Source: Pseudomonadota bacterium
GTDB taxonomy: Bacteria > Desulfobacterota > Desulfovibrionia > Desulfovibrionales > Desulfomicrobiaceae
Assembly (NCBI GenBank): GCA_023393525.1
Contig: JAEWKZ010000125.1
Span: 1-61,578, forward strand
DNA: 61,578 nt
Reading direction: 5' to 3'
Made by a program: the position numbers and the translations under genes. Under the pieces are notes generated by a model, which was not told the origin of the DNA, did no database searches, and saw only the letters and a program-made list of their open reading frames with translations. Positions 37,564 through 45,883 of the stretch are shown one piece after another. Each line of letters opens with the position of its first letter. The first letter of the stretch is position 1.

Positions 37564-38175
37564 CTATATCTTCTGCTCAACCAGCTCAAAGCACGGAATG
37601 CACAGCGTCTGTCCGGCAAAGCGCCGGGTGCGGGATTCCATGGTTTTCTCGCCGCAATGTTCGCAGACCATGCTCTGCAATATCCGGGGGGGCCTGGGCG
37701 CGCCCTGGTCCATCTTGGTCACTTGAAACATCTCGTCCAGGGGAAGGGTCATGAATCGGTCCAGCAGGCTGGCACGAAGTTCTTCCAGCCGCGACTTTTC
37801 CCCTTCGGACCCCTTGCCGCTGCCGATCTTTCTCATCAATTCGGCCATTTCATCGTCCATGCCACCGCGAGAGTCGGGACTCAGCAAGGCTCTCACTCCC
37901 CGGCCAGTCTCGCGGCGGAAAAAGGAAAAGGCCATCTTGCCGTGGTCGCGGTGGATGAGGTTTCCCTTGCCCATGGTCGTGCCCAGAAGAAACTGCAAGG
38001 CGTCGACGCCGCACATGTCCGTCTCGACCACGGCCACGATCTCGGTGTCCCCGGGGTTGTCCAGTTCGCGCAGGGCCAACTCGGCGGCGCGGATGCCGAT
38101 GGCCAGGCCCGGGCAGCTGTGGCCGTGAAAGGCGATGGTCGCGTCTATCTGTTCAGGTGAAATCAGGCAGGACAT
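37564..38175 (-). CDS. FmdE-family protein
   Basis: The 203-residue product has the FmdE domain: FHGHSCPGLAIGIRAAELAL with the conserved His and Cys, VVETDMCGVDALQFLLG and the GKGNLIHRDHGKMAF segment. A C-terminal zinc ribbon CEHCGEK...CIPCF closes it. FmdE was named after a formylmethanofuran dehydrogenase operon but its exact role is open. It lies 16 bases downstream of a three-gene FecBCD-type importer on the same strand, an association seen in many anaerobes, which suggests handling of a metal or metal cofactor brought in by that importer. Confidence 0.85.
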   Translation of the reverse strand: MSCLISPEQIDATIAFHGHSCPGLAIGIRAAELALRELDNPGDTEIVAVVETDMCGVDALQFLLGTTMGKGNLIHRDHGKMAFSFFRRETGRGVRALLSPDSRGGMDDEMAELMRKIGSGKGSEGEKSRLEELRASLLDRFMTLPLDEMFQVTKMDQGAPRPPRILQSMVCEHCGEKTMESRTRRFAGQTLCIPCFELVEQKI

Positions 38176-38191
38176 GCGATGCTCCTTTTTT

Positions 38192-38947
38192 TCAGTTTCG
38201 GGGGATGACTATGGAACGGCCGTCGATGCGATGGATGTGCACCGGCAGGCCGTAGACGTCGTGGATGATCTCCGGGGTCACGCAGCATGGCGCGCCCATG
38301 GCGTGAATGTCTCCGTCCTTCAGGAAGATGGTCTTGTCGGCATGGCGCAGGGCCATGTTCAGGTCGTGCATGCTCATGACCGCCGCGATGCGGTGCTCGT
38401 CCACCACCCGGCGGACAAGGTTCATGATCTCGACCTGATTCTTGAGGTCTAGGGCGCTGGTGGGCTCGTCGAGCAAAAGGAGCGAGGGCTCCTGCACCAG
38501 GGCGCGCGCGATGCAGACTTTCTGCAGCTCGCCGCCGCTTAGCGTGTCGATGTGACGCATGGCCATGGAGCACAGATCCATGGTGTGCAGGATGGCGTCG
38601 GTCTTGCGCAGATCGTCCTCGCTCATGCGCCAGCGGATGTGCGGAGTGCGACCCATGAGCACGGCGTCGAAGACCGTCAGGCGGGAAGCCTCATTCTTTT
38701 GGGAGACATAGCCGATATCGCGGGCGATATCCAAGGGTGAAAGCGAAAGGATATCGCGCTCCTCCACCAGAATCGAGCCCGAAGCCGGACGCAGGATGGC
38801 GTTCATGCACCGCAAAAGCGTGGTCTTGCCCACCCCGTTGGGGCCGAGGATGGCCAGCAACTCGCCGCGTTCGAGGCTGAAATTGATGTTCCGCAGAAGC
38901 GGATGGCTGTTGTAGGTGAAATGCACCCCGCAGACAGACAGCATCAT
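38192..38947 (-). CDS. FecE/BtuD-type ABC transporter ATPase
   Basis: This 251-residue ATPase has GPNGVGKTTLLRC (Walker A), LSGGELQKVCIARALVQ (signature) and LLLLDEPTSALDLKN (Walker B), then the His switch in MSMHDLNMAL. It powers the adjacent permease. The start, at the ATG of MMLSVC, overlaps the permease stop by four bases. The family imports iron complexes, cobalamin or molybdate/tungstate-type ligands. The ligand here is not known. Confidence 0.9.
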   Translation of the reverse strand: MMLSVCGVHFTYNSHPLLRNINFSLERGELLAILGPNGVGKTTLLRCMNAILRPASGSILVEERDILSLSPLDIARDIGYVSQKNEASRLTVFDAVLMGRTPHIRWRMSEDDLRKTDAILHTMDLCSMAMRHIDTLSGGELQKVCIARALVQEPSLLLLDEPTSALDLKNQVEIMNLVRRVVDEHRIAAVMSMHDLNMALRHADKTIFLKDGDIHAMGAPCCVTPEIIHDVYGLPVHIHRIDGRSIVIPRN

Positions 38948-40011
38948 GAGCGCCGCCCCCTGATGATGAGGTAGAGAAAGGTCGGGGCCCCGAGAAAGGC
39001 CGTCAGCACGGAGACCGGCAGAAGATGCGGGGCCATGACCAGCCGGGCCGCCGTGTCCGAGAGCAGCAGCAAAAGCGCCCCGCCCACCAATGACGCCGGC
39101 AGCAAAAAGCGGTGGTCCGCGCCGATGACGCGCCGGAACATGTGCGGCACCACGAGACCCACAAAGCCGATGATGCCCAGAAAGGCGATGAGCACGGACG
39201 TGACCAGGCTGGAGAGCAGCATGCCGATGATGCGCACCCGCTCGACCCGTACCCCCAGGCTCTTGGCCGTCTCGTCCCCGGCGTCGATGGCGTTGTAGTT
39301 CCAGCAGTTGGCCAGGAAATAGAGCGTGCATCCCAGGGTGGCCAACGTCATGAGCCCAAGCTCGGCCCAACTGGCGCGGGACGTGTCCCCGAAAGTCCAG
39401 AAAACCATGGCCGCGAGCTGCACGTCCGTGGCGAAATACTGCAGGAACATGGTCCCGGCGGTGAAAAGCGCGCCCAGGGCCACTCCGGCCAGCACCATGG
39501 TTTCGGGCCGGGTACCGCGCGTGCGCGAAATGGCGATGATGATCCCGGAAGCGACGAGGCTGCACAAAAACGCCGAGGCTGTGGTCATATAGGGGCTGGT
39601 GATGGTCACGGCGGTCCGGCCCGAGGTCATGAGGCCCGAATCCAGGACCATGACCGAAAAGGCCGCGCCAAATGCGGCGGCGTGGGAAATGCCAAGGGTA
39701 AAAGGAGAGCCAAGAGGGTTGCGCAGGATGGCCTGCATGACCGCCCCGGCCACGGCCAGACCGCCGCCCGCGACCATGGCCGCCAGGGACTGGGGCAGGC
39801 GGATGCCGCGCACGATGGCGTCGGCCCTGGCATTTTCTGACCAGCCCATGAGGCTCCCCAGCACATCGGCAAGGGGCAAGCCCGCCGCTCCCATGCACAG
39901 GGACAAGAGCAAGGCTCCGCCCAGGCCAAAAGCGCACAAGGTCACCACCAGGGTCTTCCAGGCCAGATAGCGCTTGTATTCTTCGGGCACGTTGCCGTGA
40001 TCGGAATGCAT
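38944..40011 (-). CDS. FecCD-type ABC transporter permease
   Basis: This 355-residue protein has about ten membrane segments and FecCD signatures: GGGLAVAGAVMQAILRNPLG near residue 80, GIIGFVGLVVPHMFRRVIGADHR near 280, and a C-terminal GAPTFLYLI. It forms the membrane channel of the importer encoded with the ATPase and binding protein. The stop of the binding-protein gene is adjacent to its start. Confidence 0.9.
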   Translation of the reverse strand: MHSDHGNVPEEYKRYLAWKTLVVTLCAFGLGGALLLSLCMGAAGLPLADVLGSLMGWSENARADAIVRGIRLPQSLAAMVAGGGLAVAGAVMQAILRNPLGSPFTLGISHAAAFGAAFSVMVLDSGLMTSGRTAVTITSPYMTTASAFLCSLVASGIIIAISRTRGTRPETMVLAGVALGALFTAGTMFLQYFATDVQLAAMVFWTFGDTSRASWAELGLMTLATLGCTLYFLANCWNYNAIDAGDETAKSLGVRVERVRIIGMLLSSLVTSVLIAFLGIIGFVGLVVPHMFRRVIGADHRFLLPASLVGGALLLLLSDTAARLVMAPHLLPVSVLTAFLGAPTFLYLIIRGRRS

Positions 40012-41108
40012 CAGCGCACCGGCACCCGGATGAAGGCCAGATCGGAGAACGTCCGGTTCATTTCGTCGAACACGGGTTTGCCGACCACGAAGGAGTATAT
40101 CTCGTCAGCCTTGGCCTTGGGCTCGATGTCCGCGAAGCGGTCCGGGTAGAGGATCTTGCCCACGAAATAGGCGTTGGCCAGGATGGATTCGAAATTCTGC
40201 GAGTACCAATTGTAGGGCAGCACCCCATAAACCCGCCCCTCGCGCACGGCCGTGAGGGTCGCATAGGCGGAGTCGGTGCGCAGTTCGTAGAGCCCCCCGG
40301 CCTCCTCTCCCATCTGCAGCGTTGAGAGGTCCAAAAACAGGTAGTCCGGATCCCAGGCCACGATTTTCTCCTTGGCCACGTCGGTGTTGCTCAGATCCTG
40401 GCCCGCGCCGCCCTCGTCACGGGCCAGGTTGCGGGCCTGAACAAACAGGAAGGGCGGATAGGTCGGCTCCGTGGACTGAAAACCGTGCGGCCCCTTGTAG
40501 GCCACGCCGCCAATGTAGACCGAGGGGCTCTCAGATTCGGGAATGTCCGCCGTACGGCGCGCAAGGTCGGCGATGGCCGCGTCGAAATAGGCCACCAGAC
40601 TCTCGGCCCGCTCCGTCTTGCCCGTGATCCGCCCCATGAGCCGCAGTGCCGCATAAAACCTGTCGCGCCGGGCGCCCATATCCCCGGCGTCGAGCACGAC
40701 CACGGGAATGCCGGTCTTGCTCTGCAATTCCACCGGGTCATGGCCCATGGTCGCGTAGGTCTTGAAAATGACCTGCGGCTGCGGGTCCAGGGTCAGGATC
40801 AATTCAGGATTGTCCTGACCGCGAAACTGCCCGAAGATGGGCATGGTCCTGAACTGGGGGTTGGCCAGGGCATATGGCCTCGAATCGAACCGGTTGCGCT
40901 TTGATTCGATGTCGTCCACGGCCACAGTCAGATCCTGAGCCTGCAGATAGGTCAAAAGGCGCAGGCAACCCGAACCGGAGCAGATGACGCGAGACACGTC
41001 GTCAGGCAGTTCATGGACGCGGCCCAGGGCGTCGGTCACGGTCAGGGCCGAAACGCAAGGCGAAAACGATAGCGCGAACATGGCCAGGATGAGAGCACGG
41101 AGCAGCAT
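40011..41108 (-). CDS. Periplasmic metal-complex binding protein
   Basis: The 365-residue product has a signal peptide to about VSALT and the type III binding-protein pattern (TVTDALGRVHELPDDVSRVI, then PELILTLDPQPQVIFK and KEKIVAWDPDYLFLD). It delivers a ligand to the permease. The operon continues with the permease, ATPase and FmdE. The opening GRVHELP and the length are typical of iron-complex or corrinoid binders, but specificity is undetermined. Confidence 0.85.
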   Translation of the reverse strand: MLLRALILAMFALSFSPCVSALTVTDALGRVHELPDDVSRVICSGSGCLRLLTYLQAQDLTVAVDDIESKRNRFDSRPYALANPQFRTMPIFGQFRGQDNPELILTLDPQPQVIFKTYATMGHDPVELQSKTGIPVVVLDAGDMGARRDRFYAALRLMGRITGKTERAESLVAYFDAAIADLARRTADIPESESPSVYIGGVAYKGPHGFQSTEPTYPPFLFVQARNLARDEGGAGQDLSNTDVAKEKIVAWDPDYLFLDLSTLQMGEEAGGLYELRTDSAYATLTAVREGRVYGVLPYNWYSQNFESILANAYFVGKILYPDRFADIEPKAKADEIYSFVVGKPVFDEMNRTFSDLAFIRVPVR

Positions 41109-41497
41109 TGGGCCTCTCGGGAGGTGAACGTTTCAGGCGGCTGGGTTTTTAAAAAACCGGAAGCGCGGAACGCCGCGAATATCTAATTCCGACAAAATCA
41201 CTCATAAATTCAGTATGTAGCAAAATCCAGGGATCGATCTTCGCTGTAATCTATTCCTTTCGTGTAATCAATACGGAAAACGTGTTATTCAAGACACATC
41301 ATTTGAACCGCAATATCTCCAACCCGACTCATGCCCTGCCAAACGGCGCCAAAGCATGACGCGCAGACTGTGCGGCAAAATTTTGCCGCACAATGCAGTG
41401 TCCCGAAAAACAGCGGCGGCATACGGAAATCATGTCCAATGATTCGACGCTCTCCAGAAAAGAGCCAAAGGCGGGCAGCGGCGGGGGGGCAAAAAAC
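41109..41497. other. Intergenic region upstream of the importer
   Basis: These 389 bases lie between the end of the sigma-54 activator gene and the importer start. They contain the 24-bp palindrome and no supported gene. I found no GG-N10-GC promoter on the minus strand within it. Confidence 0.4.
41369..41392. promoter_or_regulatory. Perfect 24-bp palindrome, candidate activator site 1
   Basis: TGTGCGGCAAAA (41369-41380) is followed by its exact reverse complement (41381-41392). The inner GCGGCAA-N4-TTGCCGC recurs near the TauE promoter, suggesting that one regulator reads both. Confidence 0.6.
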
Positions 41498-42574
41498 TTA
41501 AGTCAGCTTCAGTTCGTATTCGGCCAGCTTGTAGCGCAGGGTGCGGGGACTCACGTCCAGGATTTCGGCAAGCCGGGCCTTGCTGCCTCCGGCCTCGGCC
41601 CAGGCCCTGATGATGGCCGCGACTTCGGCCTGGCGAACCGCCGCTTCCAGGGTCATGACGTTCTGGCCGCACTGCGTCGCGGGCAGGCCGGTGGCCAGGC
41701 GCATCTCCAGAGGCAGATGGGAAGGCTCGATGAGCGGCTCGGCGCACAGCAAGACGAGCCGCTCCGTCAGGTTGCGCAGCTCGCGCACGTTTCCCGGCCA
41801 GGAATAACCGCACAGGGCTTCGAGCGTGGCCGGAGCCAGCCGAACGCCGGGCTTGTGGTAGCGGTGCCGGTACATGCCCAGGAAGTAGTCGGCCAAGGGG
41901 GGGATGTCGTCGACGCGCTCGCGCAGGGGGGGCAGGGTCACGGGGATGACGTTCAGACGATAGTACAGGTCGGCCCTGAATTCACCGGCCTCGACCATCT
42001 TGTGCAGCACCCTGTTGGTGGCCGCCACGATGCGGGCGTCAAAAGGCTGCGTCTTTTCCCCGCCCAGCCGTCGGAACGTCTTCTCCTCCAGGACGCGCAG
42101 GAAATCGACCTGGTTGGGAGGCGGAATCTCGCCGACCTCGTCCAGAAACAGGGTGCCGTCGGCGGCCAGCTCGAAGCTGCCCTTGCGCTGGCGCTGGGCG
42201 CCGGTAAAGGCCCCGGACTCGTGGCCGAAAAACTTGTCGGCGAAAAGCTCCCCCTTGAGCACGCCGCAGTTGACGGGGACGAAGGGCTTGGCCCTGCGGC
42301 CCGAAAGCTGATGCACGAGGCGGGCGAAAAGCTCCTTGCCCGTGCCCGATTCGCCGTAGACCAGGATGGTGGCATCGGACCCGGCGACCTGCGTGGCCAG
42401 ACGGTAAAGATCCCGCATGGTCCGGGACTGGATGACGAACTTGCCCAGACCGTCTTCCGTACCCAGCTCCAGAACCTCCGCGCCGGAGTCCGAAGGCACA
42501 TCCGGCAATTTCTTGCCGGATCGCGCGCGCCCGCCATTTTCGGGCTGTTTGACAATATCCGGCTGAAATTTCAT
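41498..42574 (-). CDS. Sigma-54-dependent activator without a sensory domain
   Basis: The 358-residue product begins at an ATG after GAGGAG (an upstream extension is unlikely). It consists almost entirely of a sigma-54 AAA+ domain: YGESGTGKELFAR (Walker A), SGAFTGAQ (sigma-54 contact loop), GTLFLDEVGEI (Walker B), and a C-terminal Fis-type HTH (SKARLAEILDVSPRTLRYKL). There is no receiver or PAS domain, so activity must be controlled in trans, as with PspF. It is divergent from the TauE operon, whose promoter matches sigma-54 spacing. Confidence 0.85.
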   Translation of the reverse strand: MKFQPDIVKQPENGGRARSGKKLPDVPSDSGAEVLELGTEDGLGKFVIQSRTMRDLYRLATQVAGSDATILVYGESGTGKELFARLVHQLSGRRAKPFVPVNCGVLKGELFADKFFGHESGAFTGAQRQRKGSFELAADGTLFLDEVGEIPPPNQVDFLRVLEEKTFRRLGGEKTQPFDARIVAATNRVLHKMVEAGEFRADLYYRLNVIPVTLPPLRERVDDIPPLADYFLGMYRHRYHKPGVRLAPATLEALCGYSWPGNVRELRNLTERLVLLCAEPLIEPSHLPLEMRLATGLPATQCGQNVMTLEAAVRQAEVAAIIRAWAEAGGSKARLAEILDVSPRTLRYKLAEYELKLT

Positions 42575-42679
42575 CGAGTAACTCCTCTTCCACGCGCTTT
42601 GCGATGATCGAAATGCCTGCACCTCGGAATCATGCCCCAGGCGGCGACAACTTGAGAAAAAAGGCACAATCCTGCCGTA

Positions 42680-42698
42680 TGCGGCAATATTTTGCCGT
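42680..42698. promoter_or_regulatory. Palindromic upstream site 2 for the TauE promoter
   Basis: TGCGGCAATATTTTGCCGT repeats the GCGGCAA-N4-TTGCCG pattern of the 24-bp palindrome at 41369, with one mismatch. It lies about 60 bases upstream of the GG element of the sigma-54 promoter, a normal place for an activator site. Confidence 0.55.
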
Positions 42699-42750
42699 TT
42701 ACTCCCTGCGCCGGGCCGCGTCAACACAGAGCCCGCCTGTATTTTCGCGC

Positions 42751-42765
42751 TGGCATGCTCCTTGC
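42751..42765 (+). promoter_or_regulatory. Sigma-54 promoter of the TauE operon
   Basis: TGGCATGCTCCTTGC has GG at 42752-42753 and GC at 42764-42765, separated by exactly ten bases, matching the -24/-12 consensus. It is about 85 bases upstream of the TauE start and faces a sigma-54 activator gene. Confidence 0.8.
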
Positions 42766-42849
42766 GAAGAAGGGGCTCTGGATGCGTTGTGCATCCCGGT
42801 GCGATATCAATCAATTCTTGAAGAACGTGTAAACGGGAGCGAAACAGGA

Positions 42850-43836
42850 ATGAAACTGAACACGAAGTGGATGCGAATTCTGGGAGGGGCCGCAATGGGC
42901 GCACTCCTGTTGGTCACTTTGGCTTGGGCGAGCAACAACCCTGAACTCGCGGACGAAGCGGCCAAACAGATGGCGGAAGCCACGGGCACGACATCTGCCC
43001 TGCCTTGGTGGGCATGGCCCACCATTCTTCTCTTTTTCTGTTTTATACTGGGCATCATCGCGGTCCTGGCCGGTGTCGGCGGCGGCGTCCTCTACGTGCC
43101 GCTGGTCAGCGGGTTTTTCCCCTTCCATCTTGACTTTGTGCGCGGCGCGGGCCTGCTCGTGGCCCTGGCCGGGGCCCTGGCCGCCGGACCGGGTCTCCTG
43201 AAGCGCAACCTGGCCAGCCTGCGCCTGGCCCTGCCCGTGGCGCTCATCGCCTCCAGCTGCGCCATCGTCGGCGCCTTCCTGGGTCTGGCGCTGCCGGGCC
43301 ACATCGTGCAGATGTGCCTGGGCGGCACCATCATGGGCATCGCCATCCTGCTGCTGGTCTCCAAGAACACGGCCCGTCCCGTGGTCACCAAGCAGGACGC
43401 CCTGGGCATGGCCCTGGGCATTCAGGGCGCCTACATGGAAGCCAACGGCGAGATCGTGGAGTGGAAGACCCACCGCACCATCATGGGCCTTTTGCTCTTC
43501 ATCCTCATCGGCATCATGGCCGGCATGTTCGGTCTGGGCGCCGGTTGGGCCAACGTACCGGTCCTCAACCTGCTCATGGGCGCTCCGCTCAAGGTTGCCG
43601 TCGGCACCAGCAAGTTCCTCTTGTCCATCACCGACACTTCCGCCGCCTGGGTCTATCTGAACCAGGGCTGCGTCATCCCGCTCATGGCCATCCCCTCCAT
43701 CGTCGGCCTGATGATGGGCTCCTTCGTCGGCGTACGCCTTTTGGCCAAGGCCAAGCCCGCCTTCATCCGCTACATGGTCATCGGCGTGCTGCTGTTCGCG
43801 GGCGGCAAGGCGCTGGCCAAGGGCCTGGGCTTCTAA
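42850..43836 (+). CDS. TauE/SafE-family membrane exporter
   Basis: This 328-residue protein starts at an ATG after AGGAA. It has a membrane segment at the N-terminus and seven or more further hydrophobic helices, with the TauE/SafE repeats VGGGVLYVPLVSGFFPF and GLGAGWANVPVLNLLMGAP. The family exports sulfite, sulfoacetate or other small sulfur anions. In a sulfate reducer a sulfite or sulfur-anion role is attractive but unproved. It is the first gene after the sigma-54 promoter. Confidence 0.85.
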   Translation: MKLNTKWMRILGGAAMGALLLVTLAWASNNPELADEAAKQMAEATGTTSALPWWAWPTILLFFCFILGIIAVLAGVGGGVLYVPLVSGFFPFHLDFVRGAGLLVALAGALAAGPGLLKRNLASLRLALPVALIASSCAIVGAFLGLALPGHIVQMCLGGTIMGIAILLLVSKNTARPVVTKQDALGMALGIQGAYMEANGEIVEWKTHRTIMGLLLFILIGIMAGMFGLGAGWANVPVLNLLMGAPLKVAVGTSKFLLSITDTSAAWVYLNQGCVIPLMAIPSIVGLMMGSFVGVRLLAKAKPAFIRYMVIGVLLFAGGKALAKGLGF

Positions 43837-43863
43837 CACACTTGAGAACCAAGGAGAAAAGAC

Positions 43864-44283
43864 ATGAATAGACCCGATACCAACGCGCCGGCCGAACAGA
43901 TCACCTACGCGAACATCCTCTTCTACGGATGTTGGGGCGGCCTTGCGCTCATGCTTGTCACATACGTGCTCTACGTCACCGGCATCATGGACCCCTACGT
44001 GTCCATGGACAACGTCATCAAATACTGGGCCCTGCCCGTAGGACAGTACCTCGCGGACAACAACGTCCCCACCGGCTGGGGCTGGGCCACGCTGCTCAAG
44101 AACGGCGACTTCCTGAACTTTCTGGGAATCGCGCTCCTGGGCGGCCTGACCATCGTCGCCTACATCCCGGTGACACTGGCCTACATCAAGAAAAAGGATT
44201 TCGCGTTCGCCGCGATCGCGGCTCTTGAGGTGCTCGTGCTCTGCTTCGCGGCTTCCGGAATCGTCGGGGGCGGCGCGCACTAA
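43864..44283 (+). CDS. DUF1634 membrane protein
   Basis: The 139-residue product has three hydrophobic helices (ILFYGCWGGLALMLVTYVLY, LGIALLGGLTIVAYIPVTLAY and AAIAALEVLVLCFAASGIVG). DUF1634 proteins are often encoded directly after TauE/SafE, as here (27 bases apart), and may be accessory subunits of the exporter. Confidence 0.8.
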   Translation: MNRPDTNAPAEQITYANILFYGCWGGLALMLVTYVLYVTGIMDPYVSMDNVIKYWALPVGQYLADNNVPTGWGWATLLKNGDFLNFLGIALLGGLTIVAYIPVTLAYIKKKDFAFAAIAALEVLVLCFAASGIVGGGAH

Positions 44284-44294
44284 AGGAGAGGCAC

Positions 44295-45527
44295 GTGCTC
44301 AAACGGATTGAAGAATTGATCGGCACCGATTGTCCGGACCTGCCCTCCCTGCTGGATGGGCTGCCCGTTGGGGTGGCCCTTCTGGACAACGACGGACATG
44401 TCCTGATGCTCAACAAGGCCCTGGAGGCTCTGACCGGCTACAACCGGGAGGAAGTGCGCGGCCTGCCGTGCAGGCACGTCCTGCGCAGCCGCGCCTGCCT
44501 GCAGGACTGCCCCCACGGGCGCGAGGCCGCCGAAGGGGTCGGAATCGAGACCGATTGCATCAACCGTCACCACCGCAAGATCCCCGTGCGCATCACCCCG
44601 GTGCGCGTTCTGGACGGCAACAACCGTCCGATCTGCATACTCGACGTGGTCGAGGAACTCACCGCCTTGCGGGAGATAGAGGCGCGGCTGTCCCAGGCGG
44701 CCGATCAGGGCCAGATCGTGGGACGCAGTCCGGCCATGAAAAAAATCCTCGGCCTCGTGCCGGTCATCGCCCAGCATGACACGCCCGTGCTGATCACCGG
44801 AGAAACGGGAACCGGCAAGGATCTCCTGGCCGAATCGGTGCACCGGGCCTCGCCCAGATCGCGCGACCCCTTCGTGCGCTTCAGCTGCGGCCCCATGCCC
44901 TCCGAACTGCTCGACGCCGAGCTGTTCGGACGCATGCAGGGCCCCGACGGGGAATTGAAGCCCGGACGCTTCCAGCAGGCCCAGGGCGGCACCCTGTATC
45001 TTTCCGAGATCGCGGACCTGCCTCTCTCGCAGCAAAGCAGCCTGGTCAGGTTTCTGGATGAAGGGACGGTTCTGCCGGTCGGCGCGGAAAAACCCATGCG
45101 GGCCGGAGCGCGGCTCATGGCTTCAACGGCCGAGTCTCCGGAAAAACTGGTCCAGGATGGCCGCCTGCGCGAAGACCTCTTCCACCGCATCTCGGCCATC
45201 CGCCTGCACCTGCCCAGGCTCAAGGATCGGGGCGAGGATCTTGAATTCCTGCTGCACCATTTCATGGGCTATTATGCAGGGCGGTTCAAAAAGAACATCA
45301 CCGGCATAAGCCCCAGGGCACAGCGCCTCGTGTACGCCCATGCCTTTCCGGGCAACGTGCGCGAACTGAAGAATATCGTGGAATTCGCCGCCATGGTCTG
45401 CAACGGCGAGACCATCCGGACCGAGCACCTGCCCGTGCATCTGACGGGCGGCGTCGACAATGAACCGGCAAACCGGACGGCGGAAAAAAGCCGCAAGACC
45501 GGTCGCAAGAACACGGAGGAGCGATAG
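44295..45527 (+). CDS. PAS-AAA+ protein, degenerate sigma-54 activator homologue
   Basis: The GTG start at 44295 follows AAAGGAGAGG. Residues 1-130 form a PAS domain with cysteines CRHVLRSRACLQDC, a possible redox or metal site. The AAA+ core (about 140-380) has a good Walker A (ITGETGTGKDLLAES), but the sigma-54 contact loop GAFTGA is missing: ELFGRMQGPDGELKPGRF takes its place. The Walker B reads GTLYLSEIADL, with Ser instead of the catalytic Asp. There is no C-terminal HTH. It probably cannot activate sigma-54 promoters and may instead be a regulated switch or partner for the divergent activator. Confidence 0.75.
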   Translation: MLKRIEELIGTDCPDLPSLLDGLPVGVALLDNDGHVLMLNKALEALTGYNREEVRGLPCRHVLRSRACLQDCPHGREAAEGVGIETDCINRHHRKIPVRITPVRVLDGNNRPICILDVVEELTALREIEARLSQAADQGQIVGRSPAMKKILGLVPVIAQHDTPVLITGETGTGKDLLAESVHRASPRSRDPFVRFSCGPMPSELLDAELFGRMQGPDGELKPGRFQQAQGGTLYLSEIADLPLSQQSSLVRFLDEGTVLPVGAEKPMRAGARLMASTAESPEKLVQDGRLREDLFHRISAIRLHLPRLKDRGEDLEFLLHHFMGYYAGRFKKNITGISPRAQRLVYAHAFPGNVRELKNIVEFAAMVCNGETIRTEHLPVHLTGGVDNEPANRTAEKSRKTGRKNTEER

Positions 45528-45529
45528 CA

Positions 45530-45883
45530 ATGGAACGCCGCGTGCTGGTCACCGTCGCCAAGGATGAAGTCGCTCCCCGCTTCGATCTGACGACCGAAGT
45601 GCTGTTCCTGACCATCTCCGAAGGTGGAGAAATCGTCTTGCGCAAGTCCTTTCTTCTGGCTTACGCTTCCGGGGACGAACTGTGCGATCTGGCCCTGTCC
45701 AGGGACATCGGCACCATCGTCTGCGGAGGCATCGAGGACGAATACTTCCATTATCTGCGCTGGAAGCGCATCGACGTCATCGACTCGGTCATGGGTCCGG
45801 TGGAACGCGTTGTCTCCCGCCTGGCGGAAGGAACACTCAAAGCCGGAGACATTCTCTACGACCGGGCAACGGAAACAACATGA
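45530..45883 (+). CDS. NifX/NafY-like dinitrogenase-cofactor domain protein
   Basis: The 117-residue product has the NifX/NifB C-terminal fold: VLVTVAKDEVAPRFDLTTEV at the start, LALSRDIGTIVCGGIEDEY in the middle. These domains hold Fe-Mo clusters or similar metals. It is two bases past the PAS-AAA+ gene and overlaps the sensor kinase start by four bases, so it is part of the operon. It may sense or carry a metal cofactor. Confidence 0.8.
   Translation: MERRVLVTVAKDEVAPRFDLTTEVLFLTISEGGEIVLRKSFLLAYASGDELCDLALSRDIGTIVCGGIEDEYFHYLRWKRIDVIDSVMGPVERVVSRLAEGTLKAGDILYDRATETT

Noticed and set aside
41109..41368. Sigma-54 promoter for the importer operon
   Set aside because: The nearest match has an 11-base spacer between GG and GC, so it was not called.
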